Assembly (NCBI RefSeq): GCF_000499845.2
Contig: NC_023751.2
Span: 35,949,309 to 36,013,308, forward strand
Origin: Phaseolus vulgaris
Taxonomy: Eukaryota > Streptophyta > Magnoliopsida > Fabales > Fabaceae
Length of the DNA: 64,000 bases
Reading direction: 5' to 3'
Shown: in pieces, positions 31,947 through 43,500 of the stretch
Numbering within the stretch: position 1 is the stretch's first letter
Layout of the letters: every line of letters starts with the position of its first letter
The notes under the pieces: generated by a model
What the model saw: only the letters and a program-made list of their open reading frames with translations
What the model was told of the DNA's origin: nothing
Database searches by the model: none
Made by a program: the position numbers and the translations under genes

Positions 31947-33428
31947 CTAATTTGTTGCAGCATCTTCAGTTTTACTATTTTCACTTTCACTATCCTTGGG
32001 GCGAAAGCGACGAAATGGTTTACAAAAAGCATCTGCAAAGACGCATCGAAAGCTTTGGTTTTCAAAGACTTTGAACGACTCTGCAAATGAACACACAGTC
32101 TGAATGAGAGTGAAGTAAAGAGCGAAGAACGCACCAATTGTTGAAACCCCCACCACCCAGCTAGTTAAATAGTGATGCACTAAGGAAGCTCTTTTTCTCG
32201 CATAGAAGGAAACAAAGTATGAGTTTGCTTCATTCACCACTTTGTACAAGTACGACTCAGTGTTTTCCCGAACAATTTCTTTGGTGATGTTGTTGATTAG
32301 TTCAGAAACGGTTTTGTCGCTGCCAAGAGAATGGTGAAGCACCCCTTTGTAATGAAGAAGAGAGACATCACCAGCAGAGTTTATGAGTCCGTTGAAGAAA
32401 AACAAGTAGCTTGTCACATCGGGTTTGAAATCCTTGTGACAGTTCTCAAAAGCAACTATGTTACGAAACACAGTGCCTCTGTGGTCATTGATATACAAAG
32501 GAGGAATAGTGAGTTGTCTTGTTAGAAAACCCCATTTTTTCCCAAAGCTTATGTCAAGCAATTGTTTACCCTTATCTGCTTTGATCTTCACACCAGCCTC
32601 TTTCAGCTCCGTCACAGAACGAATCATGTGAGGTTGAAATTTTCTCTGTTCTTCTCCCTCCAGATTTGGACTGATGGCTGACCTAAGAAGACCGAGGAAG
32701 TGAAAGTCATCATCAGTTTTCTTACTTTCTAGCATATTCTCCGAATCCACCTGCAACAAAGGATAAAAGAATCGAAGAGCAAGATCTTTGAGACCAATAT
32801 TTGGTTCCGAAGGAGCAGAAACAACATCAGTTAACTCAAACAACTTTTTCAAAACAAACATGGGAAGCTGGTTTTCAAGCATTAACATCTCGCGACGAAT
32901 GATGGGCAACATCCATGGGCTGAGACTGGGGACTTTTCCGAATTCACACACTGATAGATCCCTCAAGAGCTGAACAATGAAAGAGCCATCAACTAGCATC
33001 ATTTGTAGAAACTCGTCACTGCTCAATTTGATGTCCTCGTTGTAACATCCTCGAACATTGGTTTCTTCTTTCTCTAGTAACTTAAAAGCCTCGTCTAGTT
33101 TGGCTGCATTTGCATCATTGTCGAAGAGGCGGCGATAGAAGCTTTTCTTGAGAGGCTCCATGTTTCTCAAGTGGGGTGCTCCATGGTGACAAGGACCGAT
33201 GGAGATGTTGTTGGGTCTGTAGGCTTTTGGTTCGACCCTTCGTATGTTAGATGGAACTCTGTATATGCAAACTGGGTAGTGAGCTTGTTTTTTCTTTCCA
33301 CTGTTTCCATTTTCAAACTCCTTTTTCATAAGATCTCTCCAATTTGAGCTCATTCTAATGGCAGTGCTGTGAAGTTTTCTTGTGTTGAACATGTGATAGG
33401 CCAATCTGATGAGTTTTGCAGATGCCAT
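31947..33428 (-). CDS. DUF247 (UPF0481) family membrane protein
   Basis: A single-exon gene of 493 residues. The DUF247 domain is clear: CIYRVP at 54-59, EPKAYRPNNISIGPCHHG at 66-83, a conserved LKK..Y segment after it, LLLIRRE-type helix residues (LPIIRREMLMLENQLPMFVL), and a hydrophobic segment near the C-terminus (about 424-448, WVVGVSTIGAFFALYF) expected to anchor the protein in a membrane. A short basic-acidic tail follows. The frame stays open upstream to a GTG at 33473, but the first ATG (33426-33428, context ACAATGGC) is the likely start; a TGTGCAG just upstream could be the acceptor of a 5' UTR intron. The molecular function of the family is not established; members are membrane or cell-wall proteins, and some grass members act in self-incompatibility. 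Confidence 0.9.
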   Translation of the reverse strand: MASAKLIRLAYHMFNTRKLHSTAIRMSSNWRDLMKKEFENGNSGKKKQAHYPVCIYRVPSNIRRVEPKAYRPNNISIGPCHHGAPHLRNMEPLKKSFYRRLFDNDANAAKLDEAFKLLEKEETNVRGCYNEDIKLSSDEFLQMMLVDGSFIVQLLRDLSVCEFGKVPSLSPWMLPIIRREMLMLENQLPMFVLKKLFELTDVVSAPSEPNIGLKDLALRFFYPLLQVDSENMLESKKTDDDFHFLGLLRSAISPNLEGEEQRKFQPHMIRSVTELKEAGVKIKADKGKQLLDISFGKKWGFLTRQLTIPPLYINDHRGTVFRNIVAFENCHKDFKPDVTSYLFFFNGLINSAGDVSLLHYKGVLHHSLGSDKTVSELINNITKEIVRENTESYLYKVVNEANSYFVSFYARKRASLVHHYLTSWVVGVSTIGAFFALYFTLIQTVCSFAESFKVFENQSFRCVFADAFCKPFRRFRPKDSESENSKTEDAATN

Positions 33429-34639
33429 TGTATGATCGGAGTAAGAAGTTGAACTAGTTTTGATGTCCTGCACAGAAAGATTGTATCCTTTTTCACTTGC
33501 AGCAGGTCAACTTTTGTATTCAGATGAAGTCCACTTTAATAATATAAATAATAAAACACACACTTCACAACTCTCTATATGTTAGGTGTATGTATTTAGT
33601 ATTCACCTCTACCTCTCTTCGTAGGCACAGTCTAACCTGGTAATGGTTGTAATGGAGTTTATTCTTATACACCTACAATTTTTAAAATTTCAATTTCACT
33701 ATTTGTTTGAAAAAATATCACCTGCATTTTTTTAATTACAGATTTGTCAATTCGGAATGTATTTTTTGCATTACGCATTATGAAATCACAACATATGTAC
33801 TGTGGAAACGAAAATTCGCAATAAAAATAGAACTATAGATTTGAAAACCAACAAAAAATTACTTATTTTCTTCTTCGAACAAGAACCGTAAAGAGAAACT
33901 ACCGAACTACCACCAAGTCATTGGAAACACCATCGATTATCACCAAAAGAAACGTCTTCTTATCTTAAGAGATGGAGTAGCACCACCATTGAGAGAGCAA
34001 TGTAGTCTGTCAATGTGAAGTCTATGCAAAGGATGATGAAAGAGTAGAGTGTGGGTGTTGTGTGCATTTTAGGGTTTTTTGAAAATAATAGGAATAGGTT
34101 TGTCTTTACATAACATTGTGGGGGTGCATGAATAAAAACGTAGGGATGCAAGAAGAAATTGTCTAGTTGTAAACGGGATAATTAAATAAAAAAATTAGAA
34201 AACAAGAGTTGATGAGTGTATAAAATAAAAAGGGTGGCAGGTAGCAAAAGTGTGGTGGTGTAGATAAAAAAGCGTGGGAAAATTAGAACGGTGGGACAGT
34301 ATGGGTCCAGGCTTTTCTTAAAAAAGTTGGTGCGGATATTAAAAGCGCAAGTGGTAACTAGAAAATCTTCTGGGCTGGTCAAATGATTTCATGCCCGTTT
34401 TAGTAAATGTGGTGCTGATATAAGAAGCATGATGCAAATAGCAGAAGTGATTAAGGTGGTGATATTAACATTAGGGACAAAAAAGCAACTAATGCATGGA
34501 AAAACAAAAAAATGTAAAAACAGTGACCCCATTTTTATGACGTGAATCCCACACGCACATTGATAACTCAACAAATTAAACTAAACAATGTAGACTTCCA
34601 CACGCATGTGAATGGCAAAAGCAATACTTGAATTCACTC
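33429..34639. other. Upstream region of the DUF247 gene, gene-free
   Basis: It holds the promoter of the minus-strand DUF247 gene. No TATA box can be named with confidence. Several small frames resemble nothing known. Confidence 0.4.
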
Positions 34640-35235
34640 TTTTTTAATGCCTTGTCTGCACAAATATGTGCAGTGTGTTAATGTGATGGAGAAGACACAA
34701 ATTTAAAACAGGAACACGATGTGGTATGAGAGGAACAAAAAGGTGAAAGTGTGAGGTGAATGTGGGAATCCGCAAGGGGAGAAAAAGTAAATGTGAGGGG
34801 TTACCAAAGGTAATAGTGGAGTCTCTAACTGAAAAAGCTAAATGGATTGAGGGACGTGTAAAAAGTTGATTGGGAGGTGTGGAGAGGAAATGTTAGGTGT
34901 TTTTTTTTTTTTAAAAGCTTGGACTTCATGAATGGGCTAGGTTCAAAATAACAATTTTTTAACATGTATTTATTAAAAAGGACTAAATAAAAAATACCAT
35001 TTTCTTAAATTTTTACTAATATGAAAAAATTTATCATTTTAAGATTTTTTAATTTTTTATTATTTTTTTTGGGGTCGGCTTAAGGAGCCAACCCTTAAGT
35101 TTCCATAAGTTTAAAGTTTTTGTCTTTAACTTTTTTATAAATAAAATTTATTTATGCAGACAAAATCGAGTATTAACACATATCATTTAAGTATCTTGGA
35201 CTGTGGGGAAAAACTGAGGATAAATTTTTTTATTT
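34640..35235. repeat. R5 dispersed repeat, copy B
   Basis: It matches 22417-22590 and 23601-23960 without the 1-kb insert between them. It ends in CATTTAAGTATCTTGGACT, which is also the start of the LINE remnant of copy A. Confidence 0.6.
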
Positions 35236-35750
35236 GAGAATGAAATTAGATATAAGGAATGTATGAATAATGTATATTTAGAAGCGACCTAAATGGAAAT
35301 GTAATATTTTTTTTTGTCTTCTAAACATATTTTTAATTGGATGGTTAAAAATCAAATCTTAAAAAAAAATATGAAAAATTGATTTAAGTAATTGATAATC
35401 ATAAAAAAATATCTTTTAGTGACCATCAAAATGGATCCTTAAAGTGAAAAAAATATCATTAAAATGAGTTGCGATCGAAATAACGACTAAACACAATTTG
35501 TGTCAAACACCCTAGTTGCCAATTACTTATCAACTACTTTTTTCATCGATTATAAAATTTGTGACAAAAAAAAAATCAATTGTTATTCTGGTCGTAGAAG
35601 GTTTGGTCACCCTAATTTCTGAAGACCAATTCAACAACAAAAAGTTGATGAGAAATTCAATTGCTAAATTGATGTTAACGAAATTAAATTTAATAATTAA
35701 AATTAAATATTTTTTAGTGAATAATTCAATTCAATTATAATTATTAAGGT
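35236..35750. other. Gene-free AT-rich stretch
   Basis: Nothing recognised. A frame at 35516-35740 is low-complexity and has no family resemblance. Confidence 0.35.
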
Positions 35751-35751
35751 T

Positions 35752-36025
35752 GTTGTTATTATTATTATTAATGTTAGTATTAATATTTATTAATGTTAAT
35801 ATTATTTATTATTATTATTATTGTTATTATTATTATTATTATTGTGATTATTATTATTATTATTTTAATAATAATAATTATTTTTATTATTATTATAATA
35901 ATAATGATTTAATAATTTAATTATATTATTTTTATTATTACTACTATTAATATTATTACTATATTAATAATAATCAAAATAATAAAATATAAATAAAATA
36001 ATTATAATTTTAATAATAAAATAAT
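35752..36025. repeat. TTA/AAT trinucleotide array
   Basis: Long irregular runs of ATT and TTA, then AATAATAATT, with interruptions. Confidence 0.85.
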
Positions 36026-37104
36026 TATAATACAAGTTATAAAACTGCAAGTTCACAAAAAAAATACAATTTGTGTCAAATTCTATTTCCTCTTATACTT
36101 ATTTTGTTATTTATGTTGACTAGTGTATTATATGAATATGAATGATAATTACTCACGAGAGTTAGGACAAATCAATTTAAAAAAAGTATCTTGTTATATA
36201 TAGGGTTGACAAATAATTATTTTTGAAAAATGATTATTTATTCCAAAAACATGCAGACAAATAACTTCAACTTCTCTAAAAATTATATTTTTTCTATAGA
36301 TATGGATCAGATTAATAACTTAGTATGTATACCATATGAAAGAGATGGAGAACAAGTTTACCTACAAATAACTTTGAAATGTGAAAAAAATATACACTTA
36401 AAAAAGCAAAATAAAAACGATAATTTAGAATAAAAAATCAAAAAATTAAATTGCAAAAATATTAGTTTGATTTGCTTCTTATTTCTTTTAATGTTCAAAG
36501 CATATCGAGTCAAATTACATATAATTTTTATATTTAGTTAAGAATTATTTTTTACAAAAAAAATTGAACTAAACTACACTTAGTAGATAATTAGGTTAAA
36601 ATAGTATTAGTGACGTGAAAATGTAGAGAAGCTACGCATGCAAGGTGACGTAAAAGGTTACACTCTTCTTTTGATAAAGTCATTTGTGGGCCCCAATACA
36701 TAACTTAACAACTGTCATCTTCAATTATTAACCTCAATTCATGGAACACAAACAACCTTATCCTCTCAATAAGGTACAAAAATCGAGGCTGCTATGGCTT
36801 CACAATTATTTTACCTTTTCAAAAACCTTATATAACATAAGTTGAAATTTGTAGAAGGCAAAAGGGAAAGTATATGATTAATTGGAATCTGAAATTCCAC
36901 ATCATTGATTATACAAAAATATCTCATTGTGACTTTTACACAAATGAAGATCAAAATTTAAAACACTTCTTTAAATAGCATATAAAACAACACTGTAAAC
37001 TAATAAAATAAGTTATACTACAGAACAAATCTGTTTTATTTAAACAAAACTTTTATCTCATAAGGAAACTAAATAAGCTTTGAGGTAGCTTGGTTATGCA
37101 TTAT
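36026..37104. other. Gene-free stretch
   Basis: A frame at 36230-36433 is AT-rich and unlike any family I know. The segment 36590-36860 is less AT-rich but shows no gene. Confidence 0.35.
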
Positions 37105-37470
37105 AATAAAATTATTAAATAAAATTTAATTTTAAAGATAAAAAATAGTTAATTTTTATATTAATTAAATTAGATATTATTTATTTTTATCTAATATGAA
37201 TTTTTTTATAATTTTTTTATAAAAATTTCTAGTATTTAAATTAATTTTTATTATTAATAAGTAAATTTGATATTTAATTAGTTAGTTACTAACATTATAA
37301 TCTAAATAATATTGATAACTAGATACAAATTTCTAAATTATTTATTAATAATAAAAATCAATTTAAATATTAATTTTTTTTATTTTTAAATTAAAATTAA
37401 TATTTAATTTAGCTAATATAATAATTAGTTATTTTTATTTTTAAAATTGGTGTTTATTTACTGATTTTTG
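37105..37470. mobile_element. CACTA foldback MITE, old diverged copy
   Basis: Degenerate forms of both arms are visible (AATTAAATTAGATATTATTT, TAGTTAGTTACTAACATTAT, AATTTAGCTAATATAATAAT, TTAGTTATTTTTATTTTTAA). The termini are not intact. Confidence 0.45.
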
Positions 37471-38399
37471 TATTTAAATAATTTTTTATTTATATTATTA
37501 ATAAGGGATAAAATGTGTGGCTTAAGAAATTAATGCATAATTTGTGGAAGAGTTTCAATTTGGACAAAAAGGGAAGAGTGTGAATTAATGATAAGCAGAA
37601 GGTGAAATATTAATATATTTGGGTTAATAGTGGGAGGAGTCCACTTTACTTTGGTTTTGTCTGTCACTGTATTATATTCATGGACGGTCGACAATCACAC
37701 AGCATCATGAGAATTTTCGAATATTGTTTTATTTTGAGTCTTTCGAATTGTCATGTTGCTCCTGATTCATAAATAAATTAATGTTTTTCACCAAACACAG
37801 CAATCTGGTTTTGAATCATAGGATGATTAAGGTCACACACACCCACTTACACATTCAATCTGCAAAAGCTTCGTTTAAACAGTCTCTGTGGAAACCATGA
37901 AGAATGTAAAGATACACAAAGTGGTGTCTCTATTTCCTTGCTCCAGCTCTTAATTCTGTCTCTTCAAAATCTGGTTCGTATTCTTTTCTCTAATTCTTGT
38001 TCTTCTATATCTCAAACTTCCATTCCTGAATGGCCTTGCTTATATATATTTTGAAGAGTTTCAAAACCATTCCTTCTAATTTTTTTGGGGTTCATCACTT
38101 CTCTTCCCCTTTTGTTTTTTACAAGAGTTTTTCTTTGGTTTGAGGCACAGGCCTAGGTGGATACTAATCAAAGGCAAGTGCCTTTCTTTCTTAGTAAGAA
38201 AATTTGAATCCTAATTTATCAGAACCAGCTTCTATTATACCTTACCATTTGTATCTTTTCAGGCATATATCTGTTTTTCTCATTCAATCTATAATATAGA
38301 AAGTTAGTTTTTATTACCATTTGGTGCCTCTTGTGGATACTTTCTTTTTTAGCTTCTTCTTATGCTTTGCCTCTCTTTAGGTAGGGTAGTTTTAGTGCT
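37471..38399. other. Gene-free stretch with exon-like base composition near 37860-38000
   Basis: A short ATG frame at about 37898 (MKNVKIHKVVSLFPCSSS, then stop) sits in less AT-rich DNA followed by T/C-rich sequence. It may be an orphan first exon or a leader of a lost gene, but no protein family is visible. Confidence 0.3.
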
Positions 38400-38565
38400 G
38401 ATACAGTTTTGTTTAAGCATCTTTTTGGAACTGTTTTTGGAGTTGTAAAGCTATAAGTTTAGATGTTATAATCTATAAGGGGTGTAATACTCTGGTTCTA
38501 TATAAGGGTTAGAATACTTCTGAGTATCTCTTAATTTTATTTATTTATTACTGATAAAAAATTAT
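38400..38565 (+). mobile_element. LINE 3' tail
   Basis: It ends TTTATTTATTACTGATAAAAA with a hairpin ATACT-TCTG-AGTAT about 50 bases before (38514-38527). Only 3' UTR remains. Confidence 0.5.
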
Positions 38566-39400
38566 TATACTGGTTTTCTCATGAAACTAACTTTGGTTAA
38601 GAGGCAAACTAGCATAAGAGAAGATTTGCAGAGACTTAAAATACGTTCAGGTTCAGGTATATGTGGAATACTGAATGAATATGATAAGTTTTGATTTTGA
38701 AATTCTTACTGGGAAGAGTAACCTTATGTTTGGATCAATGTTTTGTTGGGTCAATGTTTAAAAATTTGAAGCAAAAGATGATAATGACTCGCATTTATAA
38801 TAGTATTAGGAGTAAAGTGGATTAATTGCAATATTATTTTCTTCCATTATACTTTTTTTTTCTTCCTTTAAGAATAAATGTTATATAAAAATTGAGGAAT
38901 TATTAATATAATGAAAGAAAGAGAGAAGCGTGAGAGCCGCCCCCATAATTAGTGTGACCTAACCTGTCCCCTGAAAAGGATGCCTCACTACACCAAATAT
39001 CTTCCTCGTTTCAACTTCAATTCTACCAATCATTCTACTTTCAGTTTTTGTTTATTATCAATAACTAAAATATAAATAAGAGAATAAAACATTTGAAATG
39101 TCCCAGCTCATATAAAAAAAACATAAATAAGTTCAAAAGAAAAGTAAGTACACATCCTTATAAATCTAGATCTCTTTCCCCCAAAAAACAGAACTTCATA
39201 TTACAATTGGCACCCCACTAAGAAAGACTCAAGAAACACAACACCAGGTAGAGAGACTACTGCCTTTAGATGTCGGCACTAACATTGTAGAAAGTGAAGT
39301 ACCCCTATGATGAATGTTACTTCAAAGAATATCCTTTTGGGTGACCTTTTCTATGTAGGAAGTTTTTCATTAAAACACAAGCTATGTATTATAAATATTA
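38566..39400. other. Gene-free stretch
   Basis: Nothing recognised on either strand. Confidence 0.35.
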
Positions 39401-39401
39401 A

Positions 39402-39716
39402 CACACAAAAATAAAAAATAATTAATTGGCTATAGCGACTAAATTAGAGACTATTTTAGGGACTAAATAAATTTTTGGTTTCTAAATTAGTTTCTATTAT
39501 TGTTAAATGGTTTCTAAATTGGTATCTAATTAGCAACCAAAGTTTTTGCTACCAAATTTATAATCTAAATAATTGGTAGTTAAAACTTGGTTGCTAATTA
39601 GATACCAATTTATAATTTTTTAACAATAATAGAAACTAATTTAGATTAGTTACTATTGAAACTAATTATTTTAATCTTTAAAAATTGGTTTCTATTTGAT
39701 GATTTTATTGTAATGT
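39402..39716. mobile_element. CACTA foldback MITE, 5'-deleted
   Basis: The body matches the family (GGCTATAGCGACTAAATTAG, TGCTACCAAATTTATAATCT, TTGGTTGCTAATTAGATACC). The right end is TTTATTGTAATG. The left end lacks about 35 bases of the arm. Confidence 0.65.
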
Positions 39717-40426
39717 ATTATATAATTATAAATTAATAATAAAAATTTATGTACACAAGTATGTTTCAGCTTTTTTAATAGAAATATGTTTTTCATGACT
39801 GATTCAAAATAATTTGTTTCTTATTTTTATAATCATAATAAAAATTTATACAATAAATTTGAATTTTTTAAAAATTAATGTATTTTTTCGTTTTAAAATT
39901 GTGTTAGAATTGTCAGATATTCAACAAATATATTTTGAATTGGACACTTCACGAATATGTGTCATACGAGTATCTTACGAATGTCATTATTCATACGTGT
40001 GTTCAACACGGATACGTCATTCATTTAAGAGACGTGTCTGAATTTCATAAAACACAATTCATGATTATAAAATTGAGAAGTAAGGTTATCTGATGAACAT
40101 GAAGGTTATGTTCAAAGGTTAATGTTAGGTCATTTAGCTAAAAAAATGAAAAGAAAGAATCCTTTACTTAATTTTTGTTGCTTTCTGTTTTCATTTTGTT
40201 TTTAAATATGTGTACATACATTTTTTTTTGCGAATTCTTAACAAAAATCTGATTGGAAACAATTATTATTAAAAATTGAAAATGAAAAAATGAAAACAAG
40301 AAAAATAAATCTTTTCGTTTCTTTTTTTTATACCTTTCTTCCTCTCCAAAACTAGTATATCTTGAAGAACACACCCTAAAATGTTTCCTTATAAGTTTAA
40401 AGACTTGATGTTGGTTTTACAGAAAC
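39717..40426. other. Upstream region of the ankyrin-PGG gene
   Basis: AT-rich. No TATA box is named with confidence. The sequence TTTTACAGAAACATGG just before the start codon resembles a splice acceptor, so a 5' UTR intron is possible. Confidence 0.35.
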
Positions 40427-40538
40427 ATGGACACAGTAAACGCGAACCCAGCATCGTCATCACCACAAGCACATGTGGTTCAGATTGCTTCAGCTGATCA
40501 ACTTCCACACCCTTCTCGTCACATACTGCAAGATAGGA
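40427..40538 (+). CDS. Ankyrin-PGG gene, exon 1
   Basis: The ATG at 40427 opens MDTVNANPASSSPQ..LPHPSRHILQDR. The frame leaves one base at 40538 that completes an Arg codon with the first two bases of exon 2. The donor A|GTACTT is weak, so the true end could differ. Confidence 0.6.
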
Positions 40539-43500
40539 GTACTTGCTCTCTCTCTCTCTATATATATTTTTGTTCATGCACAATTCATAGTTCTTTTCGA
40601 AGGTGCAATATGCAACATTACAGCATCCACATATTTTACAATATCCTTATGCTTTGTTGAACTGAAGGAAATTTGGAACTGCAATTTCTTCAGGGGAATA
40701 CTTACAGAAATGTGTACCCCTTTATAAGGTAGCAATGAGAGGTGATTGGAATGAAGCCAGACGCATGATAGAAGAAGACAGTAGTCTGTTGAACGCTGCC
40801 ATAACAAAGGAATGGGGTACACTTCTTCATGTTGTGGCAGGAACAAACCATGTTCACTTTGCGAATCAATTGGTTAAATTACTTGACCTACCTGACCTGG
40901 AACTGCGAAATTTCAATGGAAACACAGCGTTTTGCTATGCTGCTGCATCTGGAAACATGGAAATGGCTGCTATGTTGATCAAACAAAATGAAGACCTACC
41001 CAAAATCAGGGGTGGAGAAGAAGCCACTCCTCTTTATATGGCTGTCTTGCTGAGAAAAGGTGAAATGGCAAGGCTTCTCTACCCTCTCACTACCAACATT
41101 TTGGAAGAAGATGACTTCACCATGCTGTTCTTCCGCTGCATAAAATCTGAATTGTATGGTGAGTTCATTTTCCTTACTTCTTCCTATTGATTCATCAAAG
41201 TTTACATGCTTTTTTGATAAATATCTCCCTATGCACATAAACATATTGGATCATAAACAATCAAGATTAAAAAATAATACGCAACTTGTTAAGTATCATA
41301 TAACCAATTACTCAACTTTTGTCTTGGTCAACTGTGTATAATTATATGATTCAGATTTGTTACAGTGTTCTTATTTATTTTGATTTGTCACCTATATATA
41401 TAACACGTGTGTGTCATAAAACTCATCCTGAATTTATTTCTTATTTAACAGTCGAATACCAAATTTATACCAAAGTTAAATATTTTTTCTCTTGTATTTT
41501 CAATTTGTCACTCAAACTTCTCTTAAAATATGAAACAAAATCCAAGTTCAGTTTTGGTAGTTTGAAATGCAGATTCATACTCCTTCCCTTACGTCCAATC
41601 ATTTCTAAAACGTGAAAGCTACTTCAAAATTGCTTCAAATGAACTCAGTTTCCAAACTTGTAATGCATTTTCCAACTGAATCATTGTCTATTTTTTTATC
41701 AGTTAAGAATAAATAAAATTAAAGAAACATTTTAGGAGAGCTCCTACCTCATCGTTGTACACTATGCAAGCTGTCATAACTACTTCAAGACTTCCCTCTG
41801 CACAGACACGTTTTTGTCAAACTCTAACTTGATTTCCAGCGAGGATCTCTTCCTAAGACCCTCACTTACGGCTCCTACAGGTCCCTTGATGACTCTGGAA
41901 GTGCACATAACTTTGCAGCCTACACAAGCAGTATTATATCTACTCAAGCATTTTCCACCACTCCTAACATGTATTCTGCCCCTTGCTCGTGTATTATAAG
42001 TCAGATTTTAAGTTGTGCCATATAAAAGATTTATTCTCCTTGCTTATAAACAACACAGTTCCTTGATCCCAGATACTTCTCACAACAGCCGCGCCTTTCC
42101 AAAGTGGAAATTCTCAAAGTGACACCTCCTGATGTTAAATGCCAATCCATTTGTAACAGAGAGACCAGACTTGTTGAGCATGAATTAATGTTTCTTAGTC
42201 ACATGCCATTTTCAAAGTATGTTCAACTTTTAATGTTGACTAAAGTAGAAGAATACATTGAACTTTCAGGAATTCAGTTAGATCAGTGAATATAAGTTAA
42301 AAGCGAATCTCGGTGTGTGGAAAGAGAAATTTTTATCCATGACAGGGAGAATTTGTCTTATCAACTCTATCATATCTACTATATCTTTGTATTATCTCTC
42401 CCTTTTCAAAGCCCCTGACTCAGTCTGTAAGAGGATTACCTCTATCCAAAGGAGATTCTTGTGGGGTTGGGGGAAAGAAAGCAAGCCAATTTGCTGGGTT
42501 AGTTGGGAAGATGTGTGCAAACCTAAAGAAGAGGGGGGATTGGGTTTAAGAGAAATACGAAAGTTAAATCATGCTCTCCTAGCTAAATGGAGATGACACT
42601 GTATCTCTTAAGAGGAAGGAAGGTGGAAGGAGTTATTGGACTCAAAGTATGGGTTGGAGCCTGGAAGCGTCCATACACTAGTCAAACTCCAATCTTGGTG
42701 GTGGAAAGATCTCTATAAAGTGTGCAAGGAGGGAGGAGGAAAATGACGGTTTCAAGAAGAACTAAGCTGGAAACTAGGGTGTGGAGGCAAAATAAAGTTC
42801 TGGGAGGAGGTGTGGGTTGGGAGCTCTGATCTCAAATCCTTGTTTCCTAGACTGTTCTCTCTATCCTTAAACCAGGGGCAAATAGTGGGTGAAGTTGGTG
42901 TGTGGATTAATTCGAATTGGAGATGGAGGCTGACATGGAGGCGTGCCAAATTTGAGTGGGAATCTTCACTGGAAGCAGACCTCTTTACATGGCTATTAGG
43001 GGCACTAATGAGAAGGAATGACGTGGATGTGCAGGTGTGGGGGAAGGAAGAACCAGACCTTTTTTCTGTGAATTCTGCTTATGAGTGCCTTGCCAAGCAG
43101 TCTCGTAGAACCCAATCCGATGTGTTTAATCTCCTTTGGAAGACTAAGACATTCCCAAATGTGATCGTGACAGCTTGGAGAGTGCTGTTGGATAGAATCC
43201 CAACAAGGGTGAGTTTGAGTAGGAGAGGGGTGATGATGGAATCTACGATATGTGCAATGTGTCAGCTTAAGGAGGAGTCTTGTCAACATATCTTCTTGGA
43301 GTGTAAATACGCACAATGGGTATGGTCCTTGTGCTTCAAATGGATAGGTATCTCTTTTGTTCAACAGAATGATTTAAATATGCACTTTATGAGTTTTTAT
43401 CTGAGTAATGCTAGCAAAAAGCAAAACCTGGTATGGAAAGGTATTTGGGCATCTGTTATTAGGTGTATCTGGGACCAAAGGAACCTGATTGTATTCAAAA

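Noticed and set aside
31947..33473. DUF247 frame starting at 33473
   Set aside because: The upstream codon is GTG; the first ATG, at 33428, has good context, so the shorter frame was used.
35090..35112. Palindrome-like CTTAAGGAGCCAACCCTTAAG
   Set aside because: A short isolated inverted repeat in R5 copy B, with no terminal motif or repeat pattern to support a function.
37860..38000. Promoter and first exon of a lost gene
   Set aside because: Base composition is exon-like, but only an 18-residue frame is present and no later exon was recognised; kept only as a low-confidence note.
40735..41190. Stand-alone 151-residue ankyrin gene starting at the ATG at 40735
   Set aside because: The family motif EYLQKCVPLYK lies in frame upstream of this ATG, and a GTGAGT donor at 41159 precedes the apparent stop; it is exon 2 of a larger gene.
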